Part shown: piece by piece, positions 26,283-34,388 of the stretch | How positions within the stretch are numbered: position 1 is the stretch's first letter | Layout of the letters: each line of letters begins with the position of its first letter | NCBI RefSeq assembly: GCF_003097515.1 | Contig: NZ_CP029188.1 | Location: forward strand, 5,748,531-5,812,530 | DNA: 64,000 nucleotides | DNA from: Streptomyces tirandamycinicus | Lineage (GTDB): Bacteria; Actinomycetota; Actinomycetes; Streptomycetales; Streptomycetaceae | Direction of reading: 5' to 3' | Position numbers and translations under genes: made by a program | Notes under the pieces: model-generated | Seen by the model: the letters and a program-made list of their open reading frames with translations, nothing else | What the model was told of the DNA's origin: nothing | The model's database searches: none

Positions 26283-26294
26283 GCCCGCTCCTCC
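26190..26294 (-). repeat. 27-bp repeats, each carrying a ribosome site and an in-frame ATG
   Basis: Four ATGs at 26282, 26255, 26228 and 26201 (first base, minus strand) are spaced exactly 27 bp. Each is preceded by a purine-rich GGAGGAGCGGGC-like sequence with about 5-6 nt spacing. The array begins at the crtT-crtU stop-start overlap, so it multiplies the crtU initiation region. Confidence 0.8.
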
Positions 26295-27004
26295 GCCGTC
26301 GGTACCCGCGCCACGAAGGTGTGGGTGATGCCCGTGTGCCAGCCGGGCAGCGGCAGGACCCGGACGTGCACGAACCCCGCCCGCTCCATGCGCCGTGCGA
26401 ACTCCTCCGCCGTGTCGAACTCGACGACGCTGCGCCACAGATGCCCGTACAGCTCGCCGTCCCCCGAACGGCGGGCGACGGGCAGGACCAGCCCGCGGCA
26501 CACCGCCGTCCAGACCGCGCGGTGGACCGGACGGCCGCTGAGCGTGTACTCGTGGACGGCGATGCGCCCGCCCGGGGCCAGCAGGCCGCGTACCCGGGCC
26601 AGCACCTCGTCGGGGTCGGAGACGTTGCGGAACAGATAGGCCGCGAAGACGGCGTCGAAGGGCCCCGTCACCCCGGCTTCGGCGAGCCCTTCGGCGGGGG
26701 AGTGGACGAACGAGACGCCCCGCGGCCAGGGTTTGCGCCGGGCCCGTTCCAGCATCCCCGCCGACGCGTCCACCGCCGTGACCTCCGCGCACGGGGCGGC
26801 CGAGAGCAGCGCGGCGGTCGACGCGCCCGTCCCGCAGCCGAGGTCCAGCAGCCGCGCCCCCAGCCCTCCGTCCGGCAGCCCGAGCCGCCGCGCGGACCGC
26901 CGCAGCTGCCGGTGGTATCCGGGATTGGCGGCGACCATCCGGTCGTAGGAGCGTGCGGCGCGGTCGAACGCCGCCGACAGATCGGCGTTGTGCAGCAGGG
27001 ACAT
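26279..27004 (-). CDS. crtT: UbiE-like SAM-dependent methyltransferase of the crt cluster
   Basis: This 241-residue class I methyltransferase has motif I LLDLGCGTGAST and post-I VTAVDASAGML. The UbiE-like FAAYLFRNVSDPDEVL segment is present. It sits between crtY and crtU on the same strand, the crtYTU order of Streptomyces. Its substrate in carotenoid biosynthesis is not established. Its stop overlaps crtU as ATGA. The 103-bp gap to crtY (27005-27107) contains GGCGGGTGGAGAC direct repeats. Confidence 0.9.
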   Translation of the reverse strand: MSLLHNADLSAAFDRAARSYDRMVAANPGYHRQLRRSARRLGLPDGGLGARLLDLGCGTGASTAALLSAAPCAEVTAVDASAGMLERARRKPWPRGVSFVHSPAEGLAEAGVTGPFDAVFAAYLFRNVSDPDEVLARVRGLLAPGGRIAVHEYTLSGRPVHRAVWTAVCRGLVLPVARRSGDGELYGHLWRSVVEFDTAEEFARRMERAGFVHVRVLPLPGWHTGITHTFVARVPTAEERA

Positions 27005-27107
27005 CAGCGGCTCCTCGGGCGACGGGGGTTGGGGCAGACGGAGACGGACAGGGGGGGCGGCGGGTGGAGACGGCGGGTGGAGACGGCGGGGTCTCAGGGG
27101 CGGGGTC

Positions 27108-28322
27108 TCAGAGGGCGTGGCGGTGATGCTCCTCGGGCAGCGGGGGACGGCGGGGGATCGACGGCAGTTCGAGTACGGTCCTGAGCATCGGCCCCACCGG
27201 CGTGCGGAATCCGATCAGCACGTCCTCCCACCAGCGGGTGCCGCCGTCCAGGAAGCGCAGCAGGCGGTGCGGGGGCACATCGCGGAACAGCCCGCTGAAG
27301 AAGGCGCCGCCGTCGATCCGCCCGGTGTCCAGGGCCCGCAGCAGCACCGCGTCCATCAGCCGGGCCCGCGGCGGATGCGGCCCCGCGACCAGCGGGGTGC
27401 GGCCCCGGGCCAGCGCGTCCGCGATGGCCCGGGTGTGGCGCTGCGCCGCGGCGAACGTATAGCCGGTCGAGGGCCGGGTGGCGCCTCCCGCCGCGCCGAT
27501 GGGGAACACCGCCCGGCCCGTCCGGCGCGGGAATCGCGCGTCGGTCATCGGGATCACGCCCTGCTCGGCGGCGGTCACCCGGAACGGGCCGAGCCCCAGT
27601 ACGTCACCGGTGTAGTGGCGCAGCGCCCGCTCGTACGCGGCGGTGCCGAGGACGGCCGGGGAGAACTCCGTGTACTCCACCAGCGCCTCCCGCGGGCCGA
27701 GCGGCAGTACATAGCCGAAGGACAGTCCCCGGGCTGGCTGCGGAGTGCGGAAGTCCATGAGGTCGGCGACGCCCGGGTCGAAGCACGGCCGCTCGGTACG
27801 CACGAACCAGCCCCGGAAGTGCTGGAGCAGCGTGGTCCGGGCGGGCCCCGGACGCCTCGGCCGGGAGTCGAACGCCCAGCGCGCCCGCAGCCCGAACTCC
27901 GCCCCGGCGCCGTCCCGTCCGCGTACCTCCGCGCCGCCGCCGGGCAGGTCGCGGACGCGGTCGACCACCGCCTCGTACCGCCGGCAGCCGGACCGGTGCA
28001 GCAGCGCGCCCGTGTGCTCCTCGAAGTGCGTGGAGAGGATCATCTTGTACCGGAGGGGAGCAGGGCGCGCGGTGACCGCCATGCCGTCGGGGGCGGTCAC
28101 GCGCAACCGGTCCCAGCTCGCGGCGAGCAGGTCGTCGTACTCGCCGCCGGACTCCTCCCAGAAGCACCAGGTGCGCGCGGGCGGTCGCAGCGGCCCCGCG
28201 GGGGCGTCGACCAGCGCGACGGAGAGACCCCCGTCACGGCCGGGGGCCGGTCCGGTGATCCGGCGGGCGAGGGAGAGACCCGCCGCACCCGCACCGACGA
28301 TGACGACGTCCACGTCGTGCAC
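27108..28322 (-). CDS. crtY: Lycopene beta-cyclase
   Basis: This 404-residue flavoprotein cyclises lycopene to beta-carotene. The N-terminal Rossmann motif is DVVIVGAGAAGLSLA with glycines at 10, 12 and 15. The cyclase segments WCFWEES and IGAAGGATRPSTGYTFA are visible. The GTG at 28322 is chosen because GGGAGGG lies just upstream and it opens directly before the Rossmann fold; an ATG 51 codons earlier would add a repeat-rich, family-unlike leader. It is first in crtY-crtT-crtU. The upstream region holds doubled CCCCGGGCGGG motifs and the candidate promoter. Confidence 0.93.
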   Translation of the reverse strand: MHDVDVVIVGAGAAGLSLARRITGPAPGRDGGLSVALVDAPAGPLRPPARTWCFWEESGGEYDDLLAASWDRLRVTAPDGMAVTARPAPLRYKMILSTHFEEHTGALLHRSGCRRYEAVVDRVRDLPGGGAEVRGRDGAGAEFGLRARWAFDSRPRRPGPARTTLLQHFRGWFVRTERPCFDPGVADLMDFRTPQPARGLSFGYVLPLGPREALVEYTEFSPAVLGTAAYERALRHYTGDVLGLGPFRVTAAEQGVIPMTDARFPRRTGRAVFPIGAAGGATRPSTGYTFAAAQRHTRAIADALARGRTPLVAGPHPPRARLMDAVLLRALDTGRIDGGAFFSGLFRDVPPHRLLRFLDGGTRWWEDVLIGFRTPVGPMLRTVLELPSIPRRPPLPEEHHRHAL

Positions 28323-28419
28323 GGCGACCCTCCCGCGGCTGTGACGGCACGGCAACCGCCCTCCCCGGGCGGGGAAGGCCGGCTGCTCTCCCCGGGCGGG
28401 AAAGGCCGTGACGCCGATG

Positions 28420-28447
28420 CTTCCGCGAAAAGGGCCCGGGCGGATGC
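28420..28447 (-). promoter_or_regulatory. Candidate photo-regulon promoter, copy 3 (crtY operon)
   Basis: On the minus strand GCATCCG (28447-28441), 13 bp, then CGCGGAAG (28427-28420). It lies 98 bp before the crtY GTG. Blocks and spacing equal those of the crtE copy. Confidence 0.7.
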
Positions 28448-28523
28448 AGTGGCGCGCGCGTGTTGCCTGGCTCATCCCCCGCCTGTCCTCCCCCCGCCGG
28501 TCCTCCTACGTCAGTCCTCCTTC

Positions 28524-28593
28524 GCCGGTCTACCTCCGCCGGTCCACCTGCGCCGGTCCACCTGCGCCGGTCTACCTGCGCCGGTCTACCTGC
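28524..28593. repeat. Five 14-bp tandem repeats between crtY and litS
   Basis: Units GCCGGTCYACCTGC begin at 28524, 28538, 28552, 28566 and 28580. The array ends 9 bp before the last codon of litS. The gap 28323-28601 holds this array and the crtY promoter. Confidence 0.85.
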
Positions 28594-28601
28594 GCCGGTC
28601 C

Positions 28602-29243
28602 TCACTCCTCCGTGGTGAGCGAGCGGCGGAGGGACAGCAGAGCGCGCCGCATATGGCTCTTGACCGTGCCGAGGGGCAGCCCCGTCCGTTCGGCGATCTG
28701 GGTCTGGGTCAGGTCGGCGTAGAACGCGAGCCGTATGACGTGCTGCTGGGCGGAGGGCAGGTCCTGCAGGGCGCGCAGCACCAGCACCCGGTCGACCGCC
28801 TGCTCGGGACCGGGGCCGGTGGCGGGCCCGGGCGCGGGGGAGAGGAACGCCCCGGCCGCGGCGACGAGTTCGGCGCGCCGGGTACGGGCGGCGAGGGCGT
28901 CCGCCACCTTGTGGCGGGTGATGCCGACCAGCCAGCCGGCGAGGCCGCCCCGACCGGGTCGGTAGCCCCGGCGTCCCCGCCAGGCGGCGAGGAAGACCTG
29001 CTGGGTCACGTCCTCCGCCTCGCGCTCGTCCCCCAGGGTGCGCCGGGCGAGGGTGTAGACGAGGGAGCCCCAGCGGCGGTAGGCGACCTCCAGCGAGCCC
29101 TCGTCGCCCGCGGCGAACCCGGCCGCCATGGAAACGTCGTCGAGGAGTTCGCCCGGTGCGCGGGCTTCCGGCGACGGGCGCGGACCGCCCGGGCCGGGCC
29201 CGGCGGGGGATCGGTGGGGCTGTGCGGATCGGACAAGGGCCAT
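28602..29243 (-). CDS. litS: ECF-type RNA polymerase sigma factor, probable LitS
   Basis: This 213-residue sigma-70 family protein has region 2 at about residues 45-110 (AYRRWGSLVYTLARRTLGD, EDVTQQVFLAAWRG) and region 4 at 150-205 (LPSAQQHVIRLAFYADLTQTQIAER, GTVKSHMRRALLSLR). ATG at 29243 follows GAGGAG 8 nt upstream. In S. coelicolor LitS drives light-induced crt transcription under LitR. The location next to crtY and the shared promoter element support the same role. Unlike S. coelicolor as I recall it, litS here is at the opposite end of the crt genes from litR. The 579-bp gap upstream to 29822 has no supported gene. Confidence 0.85.
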   Translation of the reverse strand: MALVRSAQPHRSPAGPGPGGPRPSPEARAPGELLDDVSMAAGFAAGDEGSLEVAYRRWGSLVYTLARRTLGDEREAEDVTQQVFLAAWRGRRGYRPGRGGLAGWLVGITRHKVADALAARTRRAELVAAAGAFLSPAPGPATGPGPEQAVDRVLVLRALQDLPSAQQHVIRLAFYADLTQTQIAERTGLPLGTVKSHMRRALLSLRRSLTTEE

Positions 29244-29822
29244 GATCTCGGCTCCTCGTGCCGGGCCAGGGGCCCGGCGCTGGTTCCGGACACGCCGCCC
29301 GCTCCGTACTACCGGGCCGGGCCTGCCGTGCCTGCGCGCTTGGTGCGCCGCAGCACGTTCAGGCTTGTCGCCGGGCTCCCGGCGGACAACTTGCACCGTT
29401 TCTGCGTCGTAATCCCGCGTTCCCGTGTTCCGGTCTTCCGGCGTCCCCCGCGGTTCCCGTTGCTCCCGGCGGTCGGCGGCCGGCGGTCGGCGGCCGGCCG
29501 CGGCCGGCTCCACCGTTGTCCACCGGAACGCGCACCGGCCGGGGGTGGCCCGTAATGGCGCGACCGCATCCGGTCGCCGCCCGCGGCGTGAACGAGGTGG
29601 TGGGACCCGTAAGGCCCCTCACTTCGAGCCCAGGACAGGACATGCCATGACAGGACCCTGCGAAGCATCCGCCGCGCCTGCGGGGAGTGCCGTCGCCGTA
29701 CGTCCGCGGAGCGCCGTCGGCGCTCCCGCGTGGGGCGCTGCCGCCCCCGTGCCCGCGTGGAGCGGGGCCCGAAGTGCCGCGACCGCTTCCCGGACTCCTG
29801 CGTCCCGTGCGTGCGGTACGCG

Positions 29823-30356
29823 GTGAAGGAGCACCTGGATCCGGCGGACCTGGCCGAACTCGCTCTGGAGGGCAGGGCGGTCGACGAGGCGCCGCCGCGT
29901 GTGCGGGAGCACCTGTGCACATGCGGTGACTGCCGGGGCGAGCTCGACATGCTGCGCCGCCTCGTCGGGGCCGCGCGTTCGGCGACGCCGTCGGATCTGG
30001 TCGGGCCGCCGCCGCCCGGGGTGTGGGACCGCCTGGCGGCGCAGGCCCGGGTGGGGCGGCCGGGTCGGCCGGGTCGGAGGGGACGAGCAGGCCGGGCGGT
30101 ACGGCTGGCCCGGCTGGCTCGCATGGCGTGGGTGGCGAGGGCCGTTCGGGCCGTTCGGGAACGGCGCGCCGGGAGGGCCTCCGCGACGGACGCGGACGAA
30201 GCGCCGGGGTCCGGCGGGCGGATCCGCCGCCGGGACCGCCTGACCGGCGCGGTCCTCCTCCTCGCCGGGCTCGCGGTGGCCGCGGCGCGGTGCGCCGCCC
30301 GGTACCGTCGCCGCCGCCGGTCGGTGAGAGAAGACCCACTCCGCCGTCGTGCATGA
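29823..30356 (+). CDS. Anti-sigma-factor-like zinc-finger protein, short C-terminus
   Basis: This is an approximately 177-residue product divergent from litS. Residues 1-60 resemble the zf-HC2/ZAS anti-sigma domain, with H-x3-C-x2-C in REHLCTCGDC and the LDPADLAELALEG helix. A basic low-complexity linker follows, then one hydrophobic segment (TGAVLLLAGLAVAAA) and a terminal Arg-rich tail. The extracytoplasmic sensor domain usual in this family is missing, so the gene may be truncated, frameshifted or a minimal form. The start is uncertain: GTG 29823 has no clear ribosome site. It probably restrains LitS, although divergent rather than downstream placement is unusual. Confidence 0.55.
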   Translation: MKEHLDPADLAELALEGRAVDEAPPRVREHLCTCGDCRGELDMLRRLVGAARSATPSDLVGPPPPGVWDRLAAQARVGRPGRPGRRGRAGRAVRLARLARMAWVARAVRAVRERRAGRASATDADEAPGSGGRIRRRDRLTGAVLLLAGLAVAAARCAARYRRRRRSVREDPLRRRA

Positions 30357-30721
30357 CCCTCGCCCGCCGAGGCAATGCCCTGGCCGTACGGAGTGACCTC
30401 CGCCACCAACCTCCGCCACCATTCCGGAATACCCGCGTCCGGCCGCTGCACCCGGGGCCGCCGGGCCATCGGCCGCCTGAGCGCAGGCCGCAGGCGGTAC
30501 CGGAGCTCCCGGAGCCGCGGCGGAGAGCCGGGCCGCGGGGGTGGCAGGCCGTCGGCCGGGAAGGGCGGTGCGAGCGTGAACGGACAAGATCCACACGCTT
30601 TTTGACCTGATCGGGGCGGTACGGTCGAACAGGAGCCGCGCGAGTGCAATTATTCGCGAACGGCAAGTATTCTGCATGCGCCCCACGGCCCGCGTGCGGC
30701 TCAGGGAAGGGGAGGTCGGCT
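30357..30721. other. Non-coding stretch before the phosphatase-kinase operon
   Basis: These 365 bp hold no gene I can support. The last 150 bp are less GC-rich (GCTTTTTGACC near 30595, GCAATTATTCGCG near 30645) and probably contain the promoter of the downstream operon. I could not fix -35 and -10 boxes. Confidence 0.4.
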
Positions 30722-32002
30722 GTGAGGAGTCCTGTCGGTGGGCGAGATCCGGAGGTGACGGGTCCGGGGGTCCTGGTCCCGCAGGTGCCTCTGGCCCGCG
30801 TGTCACCGGCCGATCTCGCGGCCGTCGGCGACTCCCGGGTGACGGTCCTGCTCGTCGAGGACGACGACGGGGACGCGCTGCTGGTGGAGGAGACCCTCCG
30901 GGACAGCGGCCTCGCGGTCCGGCTCACCCGCGCCCGCTCGCTGGCCGAGGCGCGCCGGGAGTTGAGCGGCGAGCACGGACCGCCCGCCGAGTGCGTCCTG
31001 CTCGACCTGCACCTCCCCGACGCGCAGGGACTGGACGTCGTCGGCCAGGTGCTGGCCGTGTCCCCCCGCGCGGCGGTCGTCGTGCTGACGGGGCTGGCCG
31101 AGGAGGGCGTGGGACTCTCCGCCGTCGCGGCCGGCGCTCAGGACTACCTCATCAAGGGCGTCTTCGAACCGACCGTGCTGGCCCGCTCCGTCAGGTACGC
31201 GGTGCAGCGCCGCCAGATCGAGCAGGCGGCGATGGCCCTGGAGGCCAGCCGGATGCGCGCCCAGGAGAACTCCCGGCTGGAACGGGGCCTGCTGCCCTCG
31301 CCGCTGCTGCACGGCGCCGGGGTGCAGGTCGTGTCCCGGTACGAGCCCAGCAGGTCGCTGGGCCTGCTGAGCGGGGACTTCTACGACGTCGTGGAGGCCC
31401 CGGACGGCACGGTGCACGCCGTCATCGGCGACGTCTCCGGCCACGGCCCGGACGAGGCCGCACTCGGCGTGTGCCTCCGCGTGGCCTGGCGCTCCTTCAC
31501 CCTCGCCGGTGTCACGGGCACCGGCGTGTGCGAACTCATGCAGAAGGTGCTGGTGGCCGAGCGCACCGGGTCCGAGATCTTCGCCACGGTCACGACCGTC
31601 GAACTCCCGCCGGGCATGACCAAGGCCAAGGTCGTCCGCGCCGGGCACCCCCCGCTGCTGCTGCGGGACCCCGCGGGCGTGCGGCTCGTGGAGACCGCCG
31701 TCGGCCCGGCGCTCGGCCTGCTGCCCGACGGCCGCCGCCACTGGCGGGAGGACCACGTAGACCTGCCGGCCGCCGGCGGGCTGGCCCTGTTCACCGACGG
31801 ACTCTTCGAAGGCCGGGTCAGCGCCGACGGGAAGCGGCTCGGCGAGGACGGCCTGCTCGCCCTCGCGCGACGCAACGCCGGCCGTTCCGCCGAGGAGTTC
31901 GTCACCGCCCTGATCGCGGAGACGCGCGCCCTCTCCGCCGACCACGGCGGCCACAGCGACGACGTCGCGCTTCTCCACCTCGAATGGAACGAGCAGAAGT
32001 GA
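30722..32002 (+). CDS. Response regulator with SpoIIE/PP2C phosphatase output
   Basis: This 426-residue protein has a receiver domain at residues 38-160 (VLLVEDDDGD, phosphoacceptor D95 in LLDLHLP, and YLIKGV). A short coiled linker leads to a PP2C/SpoIIE phosphatase domain at 200-425, with canonical metal motifs SGDFYDV, GDVSGHG and SDDVALL. Such proteins dephosphorylate STAS antagonists to free sigma factors. GTG 30722 follows GGGGAGG at 30709-30715. The stop overlaps the kinase start as GTGA, so it is coupled to the histidine kinase and the single-receiver protein. STAS and RsbW-like genes follow within 5 kb. Confidence 0.93.
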   Translation: MRSPVGGRDPEVTGPGVLVPQVPLARVSPADLAAVGDSRVTVLLVEDDDGDALLVEETLRDSGLAVRLTRARSLAEARRELSGEHGPPAECVLLDLHLPDAQGLDVVGQVLAVSPRAAVVVLTGLAEEGVGLSAVAAGAQDYLIKGVFEPTVLARSVRYAVQRRQIEQAAMALEASRMRAQENSRLERGLLPSPLLHGAGVQVVSRYEPSRSLGLLSGDFYDVVEAPDGTVHAVIGDVSGHGPDEAALGVCLRVAWRSFTLAGVTGTGVCELMQKVLVAERTGSEIFATVTTVELPPGMTKAKVVRAGHPPLLLRDPAGVRLVETAVGPALGLLPDGRRHWREDHVDLPAAGGLALFTDGLFEGRVSADGKRLGEDGLLALARRNAGRSAEEFVTALIAETRALSADHGGHSDDVALLHLEWNEQK

Positions 32003-33792
32003 CCAGTCACGAAGACACGCGGACACCGCCCGGCGCGCCGCCCAAGCGCACCCGCCTCACCGTCCCCATATGGCTCGGTATCGTCCTGGCCGCCATCCTG
32101 GTCGTGGTGGCGGGCATCGCGGTGGTCGGCGCCCGGCTCCTCTCCCAGACGGCGGCCGAGTCCGACGACCTGGTCGACCGCATCCAGCCCGCCCAGGTGG
32201 ACGCGTACCGGCTGCAGAAGGCGCTGGTCGACCAGCAGAACGGAGTGCGGGGCTTCGTCCTCAGCAGGGACGTCCGCTGGCTGGAGCCGTACACGCAGGG
32301 CCAGCGGGAGGAGGAGTCCGCCGAGAGGTCCCTGCGGCAGGAGCTGGCCGGCGAGACCGCGCTCCTCGAGGTGGTCTCCCGCACGACCGAGACGGCCGAG
32401 GCCTGGCGGAGCGGCCACGCCGCGCCGCTCGTCGAACGGGCCCGCCAGGGCACACTGCCGCCGAGCGCCGGGCCGGAACTCCAGAGCGCCAAGGCCGCCT
32501 TCGACCGGCTGCGCGAGCGGTTCGACGAACTGAACACCGTGCTCAGCGACGAACGGGCCGTTGCCAGGGCGGAGATGCACCGTACCCGCACCGGTCACAA
32601 CTGGGCCCTGGCCGGCATGCTCGCCGCCTTCGTCGCGTTCGCCGCCGCGCTGGTGATCGTTCTCCAGCGGGCCGTCGGACGGCCGCTCGACCGTCTGCGC
32701 ACGGCCGCCCGGCGGGTCGCCGACGGCGACTTCGAGCACCGCATCGAGCCGGCCGGTCCGGCCGAGACCCGGCACCTCGCCGCGGCCGTGGAGGCGATGC
32801 GGGTCCGCGTCCTCGACGCCCTGAGGGCCTCTCAGCAGCGCGAGGAACTCCTCGCCGCGCGAACGGCGGTCCTGGACGAGCAGGCGGTGGAACTGCGCCG
32901 GTCCAACGCCGAGCTGGAGCAGTTCGCCTATGTCGCCTCCCACGATCTGCAGGAGCCGCTGCGGAAGGTGGCCTCCTTCTGCCAGCTGCTGGAGAAGCGC
33001 TACGGCGACCAGCTCGACGAACGGGCCGGGCAGTACATCGGCTTCGCCGTGGACGGCGCGAAGCGCATGCAGGTACTGATCAACGACCTGCTGACCTACT
33101 CCCGGGTGGGCCGGCTCAACGACGCCCGGGACACCGTCTCCCTGGACGCCGCGCTGGACGGCGCACTGGCCAACCTCGGCTCGGCCGTGGAGGAGGCCGG
33201 AGCCGTCGTCGAGCGCCCCGGCGGTCCGCACGCCACCACCGGCGACCCGATGCTGCTGACGATGCTGTGGCAGAACCTGATCGGCAACGCCGTGAAGTTC
33301 CGGGCCCCCGGCCGTCCGCCGGTCATCCGTGTCACCGTCGACCGGGAGGGCGACGGCGAGACCTCCGTCTGGCACTACAAGGTCGAGGACAACGGCATCG
33401 GCATCCCCCAGGAGTTCGCGGAGAAGGTCTTCGTGATCTTCCAGCGGCTGCACAGCCGGGACGCCTACGGCGGTACCGGTATAGGCCTGGCGCTCTGCAA
33501 GAAGATCGTGGAGCATCACGGCGGCCACATCTGGATCGACACCGAGCAGTCGGAGGGGACACGGATCCACTTCACCGTGCCCGCCGTCTCCACCGGGGAA
33601 GACGCCGCGGGCGGGGAGTCCCCGGGCGGGGAAGCCCTGCGCCAGGAGTCTTCGGGCCACGAGTCTTCGAACCGGGAGTCTTCAGGCCACGAGTCTTCGA
33701 GCCGGGAGTCTTCGGGCGGGGAGCCCGGCTCCTCGGGAACCGGTCGGTCCACGGCCGGCGGCACGTCCCTCACCACAGGAGATCACGTATGA
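31999..33792 (+). CDS. CHASE3-HAMP sensor histidine kinase
   Basis: This 597-residue kinase has TM1 at residues 18-42 and an extracytoplasmic CHASE3 domain (QKALVDQQNGVRGFVLS, about 60-190). TM2 is at 198-222, followed by HAMP. The HisKA domain has H315 in VASHDLQEPLRKV, and the HATPase has NLIGNAVKF, DNGIGIP and GGTGIGLAL. The kinase part resembles phytochrome-type kinases that pair with single receivers like the next gene. The C-terminal 70 residues are a repeat tail beyond the catalytic domain. The GTG at 31999 overlaps the phosphatase stop; an ATG at 31984 is an alternative. The CHASE3 ligand is unknown. Confidence 0.93.
   Translation: MTSHEDTRTPPGAPPKRTRLTVPIWLGIVLAAILVVVAGIAVVGARLLSQTAAESDDLVDRIQPAQVDAYRLQKALVDQQNGVRGFVLSRDVRWLEPYTQGQREEESAERSLRQELAGETALLEVVSRTTETAEAWRSGHAAPLVERARQGTLPPSAGPELQSAKAAFDRLRERFDELNTVLSDERAVARAEMHRTRTGHNWALAGMLAAFVAFAAALVIVLQRAVGRPLDRLRTAARRVADGDFEHRIEPAGPAETRHLAAAVEAMRVRVLDALRASQQREELLAARTAVLDEQAVELRRSNAELEQFAYVASHDLQEPLRKVASFCQLLEKRYGDQLDERAGQYIGFAVDGAKRMQVLINDLLTYSRVGRLNDARDTVSLDAALDGALANLGSAVEEAGAVVERPGGPHATTGDPMLLTMLWQNLIGNAVKFRAPGRPPVIRVTVDREGDGETSVWHYKVEDNGIGIPQEFAEKVFVIFQRLHSRDAYGGTGIGLALCKKIVEHHGGHIWIDTEQSEGTRIHFTVPAVSTGEDAAGGESPGGEALRQESSGHESSNRESSGHESSSRESSGGEPGSSGTGRSTAGGTSLTTGDHV
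33643..33717 (+). repeat. Five 15-bp in-frame repeats in the kinase tail
   Basis: Units such as CACGAGTCTTCGAAC encode the five-residue repeats QESSG, HESSN, RESSG, HESSS and RESSG. The period is a multiple of three, so length changes keep the frame and the coupling to the next gene. Confidence 0.85.
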
Positions 33793-34226
33793 ACGCCACC
33801 AAGCCCATCGAGGTGCTCCTCGTCGAGGACGATCCGGGCGACGAGCTGATGACGCGGGAGGCGTTCGCGGACAACAAGATCGGCAACAGCCTGCACGTGG
33901 TGCGCGACGGACAGGAGGCGCTGGACTTCCTCTACCGGCAGGGCGCCCACAAGGACGCCCCGCGCCCCGATCTGATCCTCCTCGACCTCAATCTGCCCAA
34001 GTACGACGGACGCCAGGTGCTGGAGCGCATCAAGGCGGACGAGGACCTCACCCACATCCCCGTGGTGGTGCTGACGACGTCCGCGGCGGAGGAGGACATC
34101 CTGCGCAGCTACCGGCTCCACGCCAGCGCCTACGTCACCAAGCCGGTGGACCTCGAGCAGTTCATCGCCGCGATCCGGAAGATCGACGACTTCTTCGTCA
34201 CCGTGGTGCGGCTGCCCCGTCCCTGA
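33789..34226 (+). CDS. Single-domain response regulator (Rcp1-like)
   Basis: This 145-residue receiver domain has acidic pocket residues in LLVEDDPGD, phosphoacceptor D66 in LILLDLNLPKYDG and the late K in YVTKPVDL. There is no output domain. Its longer beta-alpha segment EALDFLYRQGAHKD is typical of receivers paired with phytochrome-like kinases. ATG 33789 overlaps the kinase stop and has AGGAG about 9 nt upstream. It probably acts as phosphate relay or sink for the kinase, perhaps competing with the receiver of the phosphatase. Confidence 0.92.
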   Translation: MNATKPIEVLLVEDDPGDELMTREAFADNKIGNSLHVVRDGQEALDFLYRQGAHKDAPRPDLILLDLNLPKYDGRQVLERIKADEDLTHIPVVVLTTSAAEEDILRSYRLHASAYVTKPVDLEQFIAAIRKIDDFFVTVVRLPRP

Positions 34227-34388
34227 CGGGTCACCGCGCGGGCGGCGGGGTGGGACACCGTCGGAGCGTGCGGCGGAGGATTCCCGGGGCGCCAAGGATT
34301 CCCAGGCCGAACCGGGGGCAAACGGGTTGCTGGTCCATGTCACTCGAACGATGCGCGGGAGCGCGCATCGCGCCGTGAAGGAGCTCCC

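Noticed and set aside
28323..28475. Longer crtY from ATG 28475
   Set aside because: The added 51 residues are repeat-derived and contain the candidate promoter; GTG 28322 has a good ribosome site.
29566..29593. Fourth photo-regulon promoter before the anti-sigma-like gene
   Set aside because: The first block GCATCCG is present, but the second block at the proper distance (GCGTGAAC) matches poorly.
30676..34226. Very long alternative frames overlapping the phosphatase-kinase genes and similar long antisense frames elsewhere (for example 12020-14584, 3700-5907)
   Set aside because: They are Arg/Pro/Gly-rich shadows caused by high GC; the opposite or shifted frame has recognised domains.
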